A stretch of DNA of 64,000 nucleotides from Lachnospiraceae bacterium NE2001 (GTDB lineage: Bacteria; Bacillota; Clostridia; Lachnospirales; Lachnospiraceae): contig FOEK01000004.1 in the NCBI GenBank assembly GCA_900110635.1, positions 1-64,000 on the forward strand, in the 5' to 3' direction. The notes under the pieces are model-generated. The model saw only the letters and a list, made by a program, of their open reading frames with translations, did not search any database and had not been told where the DNA came from. Numbering within the stretch: the first letter of the stretch is position 1; every line of letters starts with the position of its first letter. Below, one piece after another: positions 55,309 through 64,000 of the stretch. Made by a program: the position numbers and the translations under genes.

Positions 55309-55418
55309 AATGTGCAAAAAGGGACAGACCTATGTGCAATGGGCGCGTTGTCTGCCAGTGGCAGACAAGTTTTTAGCGCCTGAGCGTGAGCGAAGGAAGT
55401 CAGTCCCCATTGCACGTT
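55309..55418 (+). repeat. 110-bp hairpin element, copy 2 (at the symporter stop codon)
   Basis: Bounded by AATGTGC (55309-55315) and GCACGTT (55412-55418). Compared with the copy at 14035-14144 (inverted) I see only two differing bases, both near the end. Internal stem TGTCTGCC/GGCAGACA; a larger stem pairs GTGCAATGGG with CCCATTGCAC. Its end supplies part of the symporter stop codon. Confidence 0.9.
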
Positions 55419-56991
55419 AGTTGGATTCACCCAGGTTCTGGGTTTCTTTAACTGTTACTGTCTTATCGTAGCAAGAGAACATTTCACCAACCTTTTCCTG
55501 ATCAGGCTTTGGTGTGATGGCGCTGACGATTGGAACAACGATGAGTCCAGCGATCATCATAGCGGCACCGGCGTTAATTGGTGAAGCGATGATTGGCTTG
55601 CCCATCTTGCCAGCGATGATGTTAGCAAGTGTAAAACCAACACCCACGATGTAGCTGGCCCAAACTGCTGCCTTTGATATCTTCTTGCTGTAGAGTCCAT
55701 ACATAAATGGAGCAAGGAATGCACCTGCAAGAGCTCCCCACGAGATACCCATCAGCTGAGCGATGAATGTTGGTGGGTTAAATGCAAGCACTACTGAAAG
55801 GATAATGAAGCACATTACGAGAACCTGCATCAGACGAAGCTGTGTCTTCTCCTTCATTTCCTTCTTCATCAGAGGCTTGATCAGGTCAAGTGTAAGTGTT
55901 GAGCTGGATGTAAGAACCAGTGATGAAAGAGTTGACATAGAAGCTGAGAATACAAGCACAACTACGATACCGATAAGAAGGTCTGGCAGTGTTGAAAGCA
56001 TAGTTGGAACTATGTTATCGTATGCAACCTTCTCAGTTCCATCCTCAAGCACCTCGACAATGCCTTCATATCCTCCGAAGAGACGTCCGAAACCACCGAG
56101 GAAGTAGCAGCCACCTGCGATAATAATTGCGAAGAAAGTTGAAACAACTGTACCAGTCTTTACAGCCTTCTCATCCTTGATAGCATAGAACTTCTGAACC
56201 ATCTGTGGAAGTCCCCAGGTACCAAGTGATGTAAGAACAACTACACCGAGAAGTGCCAGTGGATCTGGACCAAAGAAGCTGGCGAAGAGACCCTTTGAAC
56301 CCTGAAGTGCAGCTGTTGTAACTGATGGATCTGTCTCGATAAGAGAAAGTTCCTTAACTGCATTTATAAAACCACCCTGACCATTCAGAACTGCAGCGAT
56401 TACAGCGCAGATACCGATCAGCATGATGATACCCTGTATGAAGTCGTTGAGGGCTGTTGCCATATATCCACCGATAACAACATACGCACCTGTAAGAAGT
56501 GCCATAATGATAACGCAGATACGATAGTCAACTGAGAATGCCATACCAAAAAGTCTTGAAAGACCGTTATATACACCAGCGGTGTAAGGAACAAGGAAGA
56601 TAAATGCTATCATTGAACCTACAACTCGAAGCGCCTTGGAACCATATCTCTTGCCGAAATACTCAGGCATTGTCTTCGCATCCAGCTGCTGTGTCATAAG
56701 ACGTGTACGCCGTCCAAGGATCAGCCAGGCAAGAAGGCTTCCGATAAATGCATTTCCAAGTCCGATCCAGGTTGAAGCAAGACCAAACTTCCAACCAAAC
56801 TGACCAGCGTAACCGATGAACACAACTGACGAGAAGTAGGATGTACCAAAGGCAAATGCCGAAATCCAAGGACCCACAGTACGTCCACCTAGAACGTAGT
56901 CATTTACGTTCTTTGCCTTGTTGCGGGAATAAATACCGATTCCCATCATTACAGCAAAGAAAACAACCAGTAAGATAACTTTGATAGCCAT
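55417..56991 (-). CDS. Sodium:solute symporter family protein (second)
   Basis: 524 residues, about 13 hydrophobic segments. SSS family marks: DYVLGGRTVGPWISAFAFGT, FGTSYFSSVVFIGYAGQFG, and helix 8 SASMSTLSSLVLTSSSTLTL with the sodium-site Ser pair. Closer in appearance to the proline/pantothenate branch than the first symporter, but substrate is not settled. Preceded by a strong ribosome site (AAAGGAGATAG). Flanked by terminators on both sides, so monocistronic. Confidence 0.9.
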   Translation of the reverse strand: MAIKVILLVVFFAVMMGIGIYSRNKAKNVNDYVLGGRTVGPWISAFAFGTSYFSSVVFIGYAGQFGWKFGLASTWIGLGNAFIGSLLAWLILGRRTRLMTQQLDAKTMPEYFGKRYGSKALRVVGSMIAFIFLVPYTAGVYNGLSRLFGMAFSVDYRICVIIMALLTGAYVVIGGYMATALNDFIQGIIMLIGICAVIAAVLNGQGGFINAVKELSLIETDPSVTTAALQGSKGLFASFFGPDPLALLGVVVLTSLGTWGLPQMVQKFYAIKDEKAVKTGTVVSTFFAIIIAGGCYFLGGFGRLFGGYEGIVEVLEDGTEKVAYDNIVPTMLSTLPDLLIGIVVVLVFSASMSTLSSLVLTSSSTLTLDLIKPLMKKEMKEKTQLRLMQVLVMCFIILSVVLAFNPPTFIAQLMGISWGALAGAFLAPFMYGLYSKKISKAAVWASYIVGVGFTLANIIAGKMGKPIIASPINAGAAMMIAGLIVVPIVSAITPKPDQEKVGEMFSCYDKTVTVKETQNLGESN

Positions 56992-57041
56992 TATTCTATC
57001 TCCTTTGAAGTATATAATATTGGAATAAAGTAAAGTGAAAT

Positions 57042-57084
57042 AAAAAACACTTCAACGCGCTAACGATTTAACGCGCTAAAGTGT
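57042..57084 (-). terminator. Terminator after the SpoIIE-type gene
   Basis: Stem ACACTT...AAGTGT (57047-57084) extended by CGCG pairing with two wobble pairs; tail TTTTTT on the minus strand. A direct repeat AACGCGCTAA lies inside both arms. Confidence 0.75.
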
Positions 57085-57131
57085 ATTATACGCCACCACT
57101 CCAAAATGTCAATACCAAATGTTGTCACGGG

Positions 57132-57189
57132 ACGACAAGACAGGGGGACGGTTCTCCTGTCTTGGAGAACCGTCCCCCTGTCTTGTCGT
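57132..57189. repeat. 25-bp perfect hairpin of the GGGGACGGTTCTC family
   Basis: Arms 57132-57156 and 57165-57189 are exact reverse complements with an 8-nt loop; each has the GGGGGACGGTTCTC core. It directly adjoins the stop codon of the SpoIIE-type gene. A further single, diverged copy lies at 59286-59300, just upstream of the same gene's start. Confidence 0.9.
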
Positions 57190-59264
57190 TATTTCAGGGC
57201 GACCATGGTGATGTCGTCGGATTGTTCTGCTCCGTTCACGAAGGTATCCACGTCAGCTTTGATGCTGGCCAGCAGTTCTTTGGGGTTTTCCTCCGAGTGT
57301 GCGGTGATGCACTCCAGGAGTCTCGCCTCGCCGTAGAACTCCTTGTCAGCATTTCGCGCCTCAGTTACTCCGTCTGTATAGAGATACAGCATATCTCCAG
57401 GATTAAAATCTATCTTATCGTCCTTATACGTGGTACCAGGTATAAAGCCCAGCATCAGACTGCGGTTATATTTCTTGTAGTCCATATACTCTGCTGACTG
57501 GCCTGCCCTCTTTAGAACCGGCGGGTTATGACCAGCATTTGCAAACTCCAGCGTATGCTTTGCTGGGTCATAGATTCCAAGCCAGGTTGTTACAAACATA
57601 CCCTTCTCATTATTTTCGCCAAGCTGAGCATTTGCCTTCTCCAGCGCTTCGGCCGGGCTCTTGCCGCTGAGGATAAGATCCTTCAGTATAGTCTTGGATG
57701 TCATCATAAACAGCGCTGCAGGAACGCCCTTGCCCGACACGTCGGCCACAACCATTCCAAGTCTTCCATCATCCAGCTTATATATATCAAAGAAATCTCC
57801 GCCCACCTCTTCAGCCGTATCCATGGTAGCCCATATGCTGTAGGCACCACCTTCAGGCTGAAATAGTTCAGGATTTGGCAGAGCCGCATATTGAATATCC
57901 CGTGCAAACTCCTTCTCCTGGCGTGTCTTCTCTTCAATCTTGTTCATTGTGTCCTTAAGGGCAGAAACAGTGGCATTTATACCATTTGACAGCTTCTCAA
58001 ACTCCACATTTCCACCAACATCCACAACCTCATCCAGATTGCCACGACGTATGGATGCAAGGGACTTGTTGATGTTTCGAATGCGGTTGACCACTCGATT
58101 CTGGATCAGATAGGTTACGGCATAATAAAGTATGAGATACAGGACCACAAGGCCGCAAAGAAGAACTGTGATTATCTGGTTTCTCGTAGCATAAACCTCA
58201 GCAAGAGGAAGGAAGGCGCCCACAACGTATTCACCTGCCACCCTTTTTGATAATACACCTGAAATACCATTATACTTAGCCATAAATGGGTTAACCTCTT
58301 CAGGATCATCAACCTCGTAAGAGTTTACCACGAACCCAGTCTCATCAAAGTTCTTGCCCACCAAATCGGTATTTCCGCAGCGGACTACCATATTATCCTT
58401 ACATACGATAACAAAGCCATGGTCTCCTACAATCAGCCCCTCATCCTCGATAACATTTTCAGAATTCTGAATAAGACCAGCAGTTGCATTTACCTTCTCC
58501 TCCAGGAGATTGATATATCCCATACTGTTGTCATATGTCAGCAGAACATACAAGAAGAAAAATGTAACAACAAAGAATAAGGAATTGATCATTAAGAGCC
58601 ACTTCTGGAAGGTCTTTTTGATCGACTTGCTGACCTTATTCTCCGTATAATCCTTCATAGTCAGCTTCTCGATAATATAGTAAATAAGATGAGTTGCGAA
58701 AAGCGTGAGGAAAACCTCGCATAGAATATTTGCACCAAGAATACTGGAAACAATAGTAACTCCTGCTGAAAAGCCATCATTTATTCCAATGTTGCCTGGA
58801 TACAGAATGATCAGAGCAAACACAACAGAGACTGTATTCGACAGAACCCCTCCCAGTCCGGCAAATGCCACACATATATAATTTGCAGACTTGGTGCCAT
58901 CATCAATCCTGCTTCTGATCAATCTATTCACGCCCCATACTACAAAGGGGATCATAAGTCTTGGTATTACTGAAAGAGCTGGATTTCTAAACAAATAATC
59001 TATTGAATCAGCAGGCTGAAGAGCCGCAGAAAACATAGAAGAAAGGCCGAAAAATAAAGCCACGATAAAGCCTTCCGGAAGTCCCATGAGAAGAGTCACC
59101 AGAATAACCGGAATGTGCAGACAGGTAATGGATGTATCATTGTATGTAAGATAGCCGAACCCCCAAAAATAGGACAGTATGTAGAACAGCGCCAGCAGTC
59201 CTAAAACTATCCATGTCTTTTTTTCTTTAAATCTATCTTTAACGTTCTTTCTACCTTGTGTCAT
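57189..59264 (-). CDS. Membrane-bound SpoIIE/RsbU-type PP2C phosphatase
   Basis: 691 residues from the chosen start. Six or more N-terminal membrane helices (~15-215), a further helix, an exterior sensor loop (~240-360), a helix leading to a HAMP-like linker (RIRNINKSLASIRRGNLDEV), then a SpoIIE phosphatase domain: EEVGGDFFDIYKLDDG, MVVADVSGKGVPAALFM, LYLYTDGVTEARN and SDDITMVALK, which carry the metal-binding Asp residues. Such enzymes dephosphorylate anti-anti-sigma factors. Start at 59264 has GAGG 7 nt upstream; the ATG at 59303 lies in a repeat copy. Confidence 0.9.
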   Translation of the reverse strand: MTQGRKNVKDRFKEKKTWIVLGLLALFYILSYFWGFGYLTYNDTSITCLHIPVILVTLLMGLPEGFIVALFFGLSSMFSAALQPADSIDYLFRNPALSVIPRLMIPFVVWGVNRLIRSRIDDGTKSANYICVAFAGLGGVLSNTVSVVFALIILYPGNIGINDGFSAGVTIVSSILGANILCEVFLTLFATHLIYYIIEKLTMKDYTENKVSKSIKKTFQKWLLMINSLFFVVTFFFLYVLLTYDNSMGYINLLEEKVNATAGLIQNSENVIEDEGLIVGDHGFVIVCKDNMVVRCGNTDLVGKNFDETGFVVNSYEVDDPEEVNPFMAKYNGISGVLSKRVAGEYVVGAFLPLAEVYATRNQIITVLLCGLVVLYLILYYAVTYLIQNRVVNRIRNINKSLASIRRGNLDEVVDVGGNVEFEKLSNGINATVSALKDTMNKIEEKTRQEKEFARDIQYAALPNPELFQPEGGAYSIWATMDTAEEVGGDFFDIYKLDDGRLGMVVADVSGKGVPAALFMMTSKTILKDLILSGKSPAEALEKANAQLGENNEKGMFVTTWLGIYDPAKHTLEFANAGHNPPVLKRAGQSAEYMDYKKYNRSLMLGFIPGTTYKDDKIDFNPGDMLYLYTDGVTEARNADKEFYGEARLLECITAHSEENPKELLASIKADVDTFVNGAEQSDDITMVALK

Positions 59265-59312
59265 TGTTTTCCTCATAAATCCCCAACTGGGGACGGTTCT
59301 CAATTGGTAATT

Positions 59313-59912
59313 CTAGATAACTCCTGCTAGTCTTAGTGGAACTGCGATAAGGAACAGGATCACAATAAAGAGCGGGATGCCCTTCACGTATACTCTGATA
59401 TCTGCGGTGCTCATGGTCATGTGGAAGAACATGGATATCATCAGGTACCAGATGATTATCTTCAGCCAGATGTAGCCCACAGGAAGAATTGACAGCCAAA
59501 AGCCGCATCCGACAACCACCGCCCCGCCTACAAACATTGGTGCTGATGATACGAATATATTCTGAAGTGCTACAAGCAGGATGTTCCCACGGTTCTTAAA
59601 ATTCACGTGTCCCAAAGAACCATCTTCAACCTTAAAGAGCGCGACTTCGGTAATCTCTGCCCCAGTTATAACTGCAAAGAAGGCGTGGGCCAGCTCGTGG
59701 ATCATAACTCCAGGAAACATCACATAATTAACTATAGCCTGAGATACCACTGGAGCAAGAGCATAGCTGATTATCTGGGCAAATGCTTCTCCCACCAGAT
59801 GTATAAAGTAGCCGACCGCAATAACGAGAAACGGCACTAATACCGCTACTAAAGCACAGTAAAGTAGCGGTATGTCATGTATCATATTATAATATTCTAT
59901 TATTTTCGACAT
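59313..59912 (-). CDS. M50-like membrane metalloprotease
   Basis: 199 residues with about five hydrophobic segments. The zinc motif HELAH (MIHELAHAFF) in a membrane helix indicates a site-2-protease-like or related metalloprotease; the second metal ligand motif is not obvious. It lies 48 nt upstream of the SpoIIE-type gene and 47 nt downstream of a membrane protein gene, all on one strand. Confidence 0.75.
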   Translation of the reverse strand: MSKIIEYYNMIHDIPLLYCALVAVLVPFLVIAVGYFIHLVGEAFAQIISYALAPVVSQAIVNYVMFPGVMIHELAHAFFAVITGAEITEVALFKVEDGSLGHVNFKNRGNILLVALQNIFVSSAPMFVGGAVVVGCGFWLSILPVGYIWLKIIIWYLMISMFFHMTMSTADIRVYVKGIPLFIVILFLIAVPLRLAGVI

Positions 59913-59959
59913 TTAATTCTCCAGAAAGTTGTCAGTAGTTACGTTCCCGTGACAACATT

Positions 59960-60556
59960 TTAGGTAAATACTTTGGTTGCTACCGAGAAGGCGATAAGTA
60001 CCGAGATGAGCCACGTGATCCGTACAACGAAGAACTTGGCTACATACTCTGCGAAGGTCGGGGCCGTTATCGCAGCGGTACCGGTGTCGGCAATATTTAA
60101 AAGGATTGTATTGGTTACACCAGACGGAAGTCCACAGTTCATCAAAATATTGAGGTCATCGCTCATATTTGGATCAACCTTATAGGCTTCAGCCTTAAGC
60201 TGCTCAAGGAGTCCCTCGTCGGTCACCTCCTGTCCAGTGGCAAGCTTATAATCGTACTTTACCTTCGTCTCAATATCGCCATCAACTATCTCGGCCAATT
60301 TCTGCTCTATTATACCATAATGACCGAGCTTGTTTACTAAAAATGTATTTATTTTCGGCGTTGCGAATACTACGAATACTATAGCAAGTATTCCCATCAG
60401 CATCCTGACACCAAGCCGCATCATATTCCTGATCGCAACTGCAAGAACAATCACCACAATCAAGCCTACACAGATATAAAACTTGGCATCCAACGCATTC
60501 ATATTGAACTTATCCAGAATTGTATCAAGACTAATTCTATCTAAAAGACCGTTCAT
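59960..60556 (-). CDS. Membrane protein, possibly CvpA-like
   Basis: 198 residues. Two N-terminal hydrophobic segments (FYICVGLIVVIVLAVAI and RMLMGILAIVFVVFATP), an exterior part of ~80 residues, then a C-terminal helix pair. The layout resembles CvpA proteins but I see no decisive motif. First of three membrane-associated genes transcribed towards the SpoIIE-type phosphatase; AAGGAG precedes the ATG. Confidence 0.6.
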   Translation of the reverse strand: MNGLLDRISLDTILDKFNMNALDAKFYICVGLIVVIVLAVAIRNMMRLGVRMLMGILAIVFVVFATPKINTFLVNKLGHYGIIEQKLAEIVDGDIETKVKYDYKLATGQEVTDEGLLEQLKAEAYKVDPNMSDDLNILMNCGLPSGVTNTILLNIADTGTAAITAPTFAEYVAKFFVVRITWLISVLIAFSVATKVFT

Positions 60557-60847
60557 GGTATACTCCTTTCTATGTTTTAAACATATGCATCTCCTTATTC
60601 TTTATTTCCCATTAGAGGGAGGGGGGCTGTCTGTCATACGACCTCTCATCAAAACATTGGGGTGTTACTTGATGAAATATATGTTAGAGACAGACTCTTG
60701 TGTAATTTCTTTATTGTTACCTTGATTTTACTCCTTAAGGCATAACAAATGCGCAACAAACAAAAGAAACTATTAAAAATATTTTCACAAAAAAAACTGA
60801 TGAAATTATAAATATATAACAAATGGAATCTAAAAACTTCTATCATA
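60557..60847. other. Intergenic stretch before the second giant gene
   Basis: No gene seen. It contains a purine-rich run (60612-60628) that resembles, inverted, the CCCCCTCTA region near 5052-5065, and a long A+T-rich part. Confidence 0.5.
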
Positions 60848-60889
60848 CAAAAAATGCGACAGTTGAACCTGGTTCAACTGTCGCATTTT
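60848..60889 (-). terminator. Terminator of the second giant gene
   Basis: Perfect stem 60851-60868 with 60872-60889, 3-nt loop, A-run before and TTTT after, so it can work in both directions. It lies 9 nt beyond the stop codon. Confidence 0.9.
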
Positions 60890-60897
60890 GTATATTT

Positions 60898-63800
60898 TTA
60901 GATATTTGGACGCATGCTGTTACGTCGCTGTTCTTGTTTGAAGTTTTTCTCTTCGGTATGCTGTAATGCAACAAACTTCTGCTTGATGTGGCGCACACCC
61001 GGTGATACCTTCGGCTTCTTGTAGTCAGGATTGTTCTTATTGGCTGCCACTTCATCCAGATATTTCTGGTCCAGACTGCAGGCTGTGAGGATTGTCTTGT
61101 CGTCAACCAGCTTCAGGATATTTTCTGCTGTATATTCAGCCTGTCCTGCGCTCTTTCGATCCTTATCCTTACCTGCGTGCTCGCCTGATGCGCTGTAGAG
61201 TGAGTTGATCACAAGGTTTGATATATGTTCAAAGCTCTCGCTATTTCTCAGACGTCTTGCAAATACCTCTTCACTCACACCCTTCGGGAGATTTCCCTTA
61301 AAGCGCTCATAGCTTTCTGCCGCTATAGCTTTACATAGCATATCCTTCAGCTGCTTGTCATACTCATTGCACTTTGCATTTGCATCTGTACCGCCAGATT
61401 TCTTCGTACTGATAAACTTGGCAACCAAACCATTTGAATCAGTCATCTCCTCATAGAGCTCCTGCCTTCTATCACTAAATGAGGTACGAGTCTCGGTGGT
61501 CTTCTTTCCTGCCATATAATCATCAAATAATCTGTCTTGAGAGGTATCCTTCTCATTTGCTACCGAATAACTAACTGAACCAGCTGTGACATATTTGACT
61601 TCCTTATAATTCTCAGGAAGTGGTCTGTTCGCTATATCACTTTCGATTAATGCAGCCTTGTATAACGACTTCCACTCCTCAGCTGAAAGCTCACTTTCAT
61701 CAAGGATATCCGCACTCCTCTGCTGTAGCATATTTTTCTTGAAGTTTTCTAAACTATCAAGAGGATTCAAGCTGGCGTTGGTTCTAACGCGCTCATTTAT
61801 CATATCATTATCGCGTTTAAAGACGCTTGGATTAGTTTCATCAAAGAACTTCGGAACCTTTGATATAGGATTGTTAAAGCTCTCTCTCGAATAAAGCAGG
61901 GCTTCTGTACGAGAGGTAAAATAATGCTCAGTAATCCTATGATTCTTATAATCCAGTGCAAGTTCAGATAGTCTGTCGTCTATTATCTCTTTGTATTCAT
62001 CAGCCAGCTTGGTAAACTTCATCAGGTAATCACCATTGATTCCATTTACCAGCTTCTTCATACGCTTCTGAAGTCCGCTGATTTCTTTATTAAGCTCTGT
62101 ATCCCTCTCCTTGGCAGCACTGTACAGCAGATTATGCTCAGTATTAAAGTCCTTCTTCCACTGCAGGTATTCCTGTGCCTTAGGGGACTCCTTAACATAT
62201 TTATTGCCCAGGGTCTTATTTATCTTAAGGGCTTCCTTCTCCAGCTCCTTATATTCAGGCTTCTTTGAATCCTCAGGATGAGCCATAAGGTAGTCAAACA
62301 TGGAGTCCTCGATTGCCTTATGTGCCAGGTCGCAATTCAGATACTTTATATCATCAGCTATTGCGCCAGCCTTCTTCACACTCTTTATTATATCTTTATA
62401 AAGATTTGGCTTCGCCAGAGTATCTTTATATGAAGGCTTTGGAATCTCCTTGCCGTTCTCATCCGTAAGGATCATTGGAAGATGACGCTTCTCGATCGGT
62501 CCTCCTTCAAGGAAGGCTGTTTTTAGTCCCTCTACAAAGGCAGCCTCTGTTTTAGGAGGCAGACCACTAGTAACAACGACCTCATTCATACAGCTCTCAT
62601 AGGATTGTTCCAGATCTACCATATTGGCTATCTGATTGGTAAGAAGCATCTCATATCTCTGAAGATCTATTACCTTCTCTCTGTCAGGCTCAAGCAGAGC
62701 ATATCCATTTATACATCTTCCAACAAAGTAGGTTGGGTCATCAATTCCAATATCCTTAAGTATAGAACCCTGATTGTTAAATGAAGCTCCCTTCTCCATA
62801 AGTGCTCTAAAGGAGTTCAGGAAATCCTTCTTTCCTTCATGCTTGTTACTAGCATTAAAGCCCTTCTCCTTAATGGCCTTCTGCACATAGTTGATCATAT
62901 GCTGGCCAGGATTCTCCATATACTGTTCTGGAGTGATGCCCAGCTTCTCACACAGGCAGGCAACCTGATAGAGCCCATCTACACGACTGTTAGTTGTTAC
63001 TCTTACACTGAACTCAGGAGGAACAGAAGGATTACGCATAGTATCCACATTTCCAGGAGCAAGCTTCGAATCTGGGAACAGATTTTCAGCCATATCGTAG
63101 ATTTCTTTCATCTTCTGATGTTCAGTTTTATATTTATTATTTGCCTCACGAATCTTCTCAATATCGCCAGTCTTTACTGCATTAGAAAGCTCCACCTTTG
63201 CATCAATAAGCTTCTGATGTGCATATATCTTTCCAACATTTTCGATAGGAGAATCCTTATCAACGTAGCCAGCCTCTTTCATCTTATTTATGATATAAGC
63301 CACCTTCACTGTCGTGTCCTCTGAGACTGTAACAGGAGAGTTCTTCAGGTCATTTAGAAGTTCTGGCTTCTTAGGTACTGTATATATAAGATCAGTACCC
63401 GCTAGACGTTTCTTCTGGAAGCCTTCTGTCATAAATTTTTCAAACTGACCATTGGCAAATTTACCCATGCTCTCGCCGCCAAGATTCTCCAGAATACCTC
63501 CAGCCCTCTCAGGATCATTTGAAGCCAATATAAATTCTCCAGCGTCTTTCTTAATCTCTGCCAGACTCATATTGACTTCATCAAGAAGCTCTATGTCCTC
63601 AGGCTTTGTGACACCCTTCTTTATCTTATCAATATCTTTTCCTGCAGGATAATCAACTATATCCTTCAATTCCATCTCAAGAGGAGTTTTGATATTCTCT
63701 ATATCCTTAGCCAGACCACCACCCGCTTCAAGCATATAAGGATTTGTAGCCAGTTCATCCAAAATAGCTCCTACAAATGCTTCTGTCTTCTCCTGATCAT

Positions 63801-64000
63801 AAGCGAACATAAGTCTGTTATCAAAGTTTTCATTGTACTGTTTTTCAGGCCAGCCCTTCTTCTTTGCTATCTCGTTATATCTATCATAAACGTTATGCTT
63901 GCTAGTATTATCAAAACCATTAACGAGAATCTTCCTCATCTCATTAAGGCGGTACTCAGCATCCACACGAAGAGCACGGGCCTCCATACTCTTTTCCGGA
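60898..64000 (-). CDS. Giant cytosolic protein of unknown function (probably continues beyond the window)
   Basis: At least 1029 residues from the ATG at 63987; the frame stays open to the edge and no good ribosome site is seen there, so the true start may lie outside. Mainly helical, charged, without signal peptide or membrane helix. Some phrases echo the 1150-residue protein: MNEVV followed by P and TEA in both, and NTEHN in both. No catalytic motif recognised. Ends in a basic tail (KQEQRRNSMRPNI) just before a strong terminator. Confidence 0.72.
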   Translation of the reverse strand, partial: PEKSMEARALRVDAEYRLNEMRKILVNGFDNTSKHNVYDRYNEIAKKKGWPEKQYNENFDNRLMFAYDQEKTEAFVGAILDELATNPYMLEAGGGLAKDIENIKTPLEMELKDIVDYPAGKDIDKIKKGVTKPEDIELLDEVNMSLAEIKKDAGEFILASNDPERAGGILENLGGESMGKFANGQFEKFMTEGFQKKRLAGTDLIYTVPKKPELLNDLKNSPVTVSEDTTVKVAYIINKMKEAGYVDKDSPIENVGKIYAHQKLIDAKVELSNAVKTGDIEKIREANNKYKTEHQKMKEIYDMAENLFPDSKLAPGNVDTMRNPSVPPEFSVRVTTNSRVDGLYQVACLCEKLGITPEQYMENPGQHMINYVQKAIKEKGFNASNKHEGKKDFLNSFRALMEKGASFNNQGSILKDIGIDDPTYFVGRCINGYALLEPDREKVIDLQRYEMLLTNQIANMVDLEQSYESCMNEVVVTSGLPPKTEAAFVEGLKTAFLEGGPIEKRHLPMILTDENGKEIPKPSYKDTLAKPNLYKDIIKSVKKAGAIADDIKYLNCDLAHKAIEDSMFDYLMAHPEDSKKPEYKELEKEALKINKTLGNKYVKESPKAQEYLQWKKDFNTEHNLLYSAAKERDTELNKEISGLQKRMKKLVNGINGDYLMKFTKLADEYKEIIDDRLSELALDYKNHRITEHYFTSRTEALLYSRESFNNPISKVPKFFDETNPSVFKRDNDMINERVRTNASLNPLDSLENFKKNMLQQRSADILDESELSAEEWKSLYKAALIESDIANRPLPENYKEVKYVTAGSVSYSVANEKDTSQDRLFDDYMAGKKTTETRTSFSDRRQELYEEMTDSNGLVAKFISTKKSGGTDANAKCNEYDKQLKDMLCKAIAAESYERFKGNLPKGVSEEVFARRLRNSESFEHISNLVINSLYSASGEHAGKDKDRKSAGQAEYTAENILKLVDDKTILTACSLDQKYLDEVAANKNNPDYKKPKVSPGVRHIKQKFVALQHTEEKNFKQEQRRNSMRPNI

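Overview
The window looks like the chromosome of a Lachnospiraceae bacterium (Firmicutes, Clostridia), plausibly of the Butyrivibrio type. The reasons are the gene families and their order (dnaX-ybaB-recR, F-type ATP synthase, UvrX-type polymerase with a YolD-like partner), Shine-Dalgarno sites of the AGGAGG type, sigma-A-like promoters, and a GH120 xylosidase fitting a fibre-degrading gut or rumen anaerobe. This is inferred from content; there is no rRNA marker in the window. I saw no rRNA, tRNA or CRISPR array.

Layout. 0-10 kb: the end of an ISNCY-like insertion sequence, a MATE exporter, an SbcD/SbcC (YhaO/YhaN-like) pair, an EAL c-di-GMP phosphodiesterase and a translesion polymerase with its small partner. 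9-18.4 kb (minus strand): atpB-E-F-A-G-D-C followed by DUF2752, aquaporin and DUF4190 genes, then a rhomboid protease upstream. 18.4-31 kb: a hairpin-rich island, lon divergent from an HD-GYP gene, a second hairpin island, a 905-residue membrane-anchored protein, pfk, recR, ybaB, dnaX, a methyltransferase-like membrane protein and a small XRE regulator. 31-36.7 kb: a four-gene FtsX/MacB-type ABC system. 36.8-48 kb: accessory genes (DUF234 ATPase, KptA, GH120 xylosidase, a degenerate BirA-like protein, a broken IS1182-family element, a HigA/ImmA-like regulator, a RelE-type toxin and antitoxin, a sodium symporter). 48-64 kb: methyltransferase, flavin reductase, a two-component system, a double-glycine peptide gene, two proteins above 1000 residues with no recognisable family, a second symporter, and a SpoIIE phosphatase / M50-like protease cluster.

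How parts work together. The ATP synthase operon has no atpH: the C-terminal domain of delta appears fused to the N-terminus of alpha, and no delta N-terminal domain is seen anywhere in the operon. c-di-GMP turnover is represented by the EAL and HD-GYP genes. The two-component system, the Zn-ribbon peptide with a GG leader and the internally duplicated 1150-residue protein lie in one direction and may be one transcription unit.

The most unusual signal is repeat structure: (i) a 110-bp element bounded by AATGTGC/GCACRTT, present almost identically after atpA and at the stop codon of a symporter, with a 57-bp relative inserted in frame in the receiver domain of a response regulator; (ii) two islands built from nested palindromes whose small hairpins repeatedly close with C-GNA-G triloops; (iii) a dispersed GGGGACGGTTCTC family that forms long perfect hairpins.
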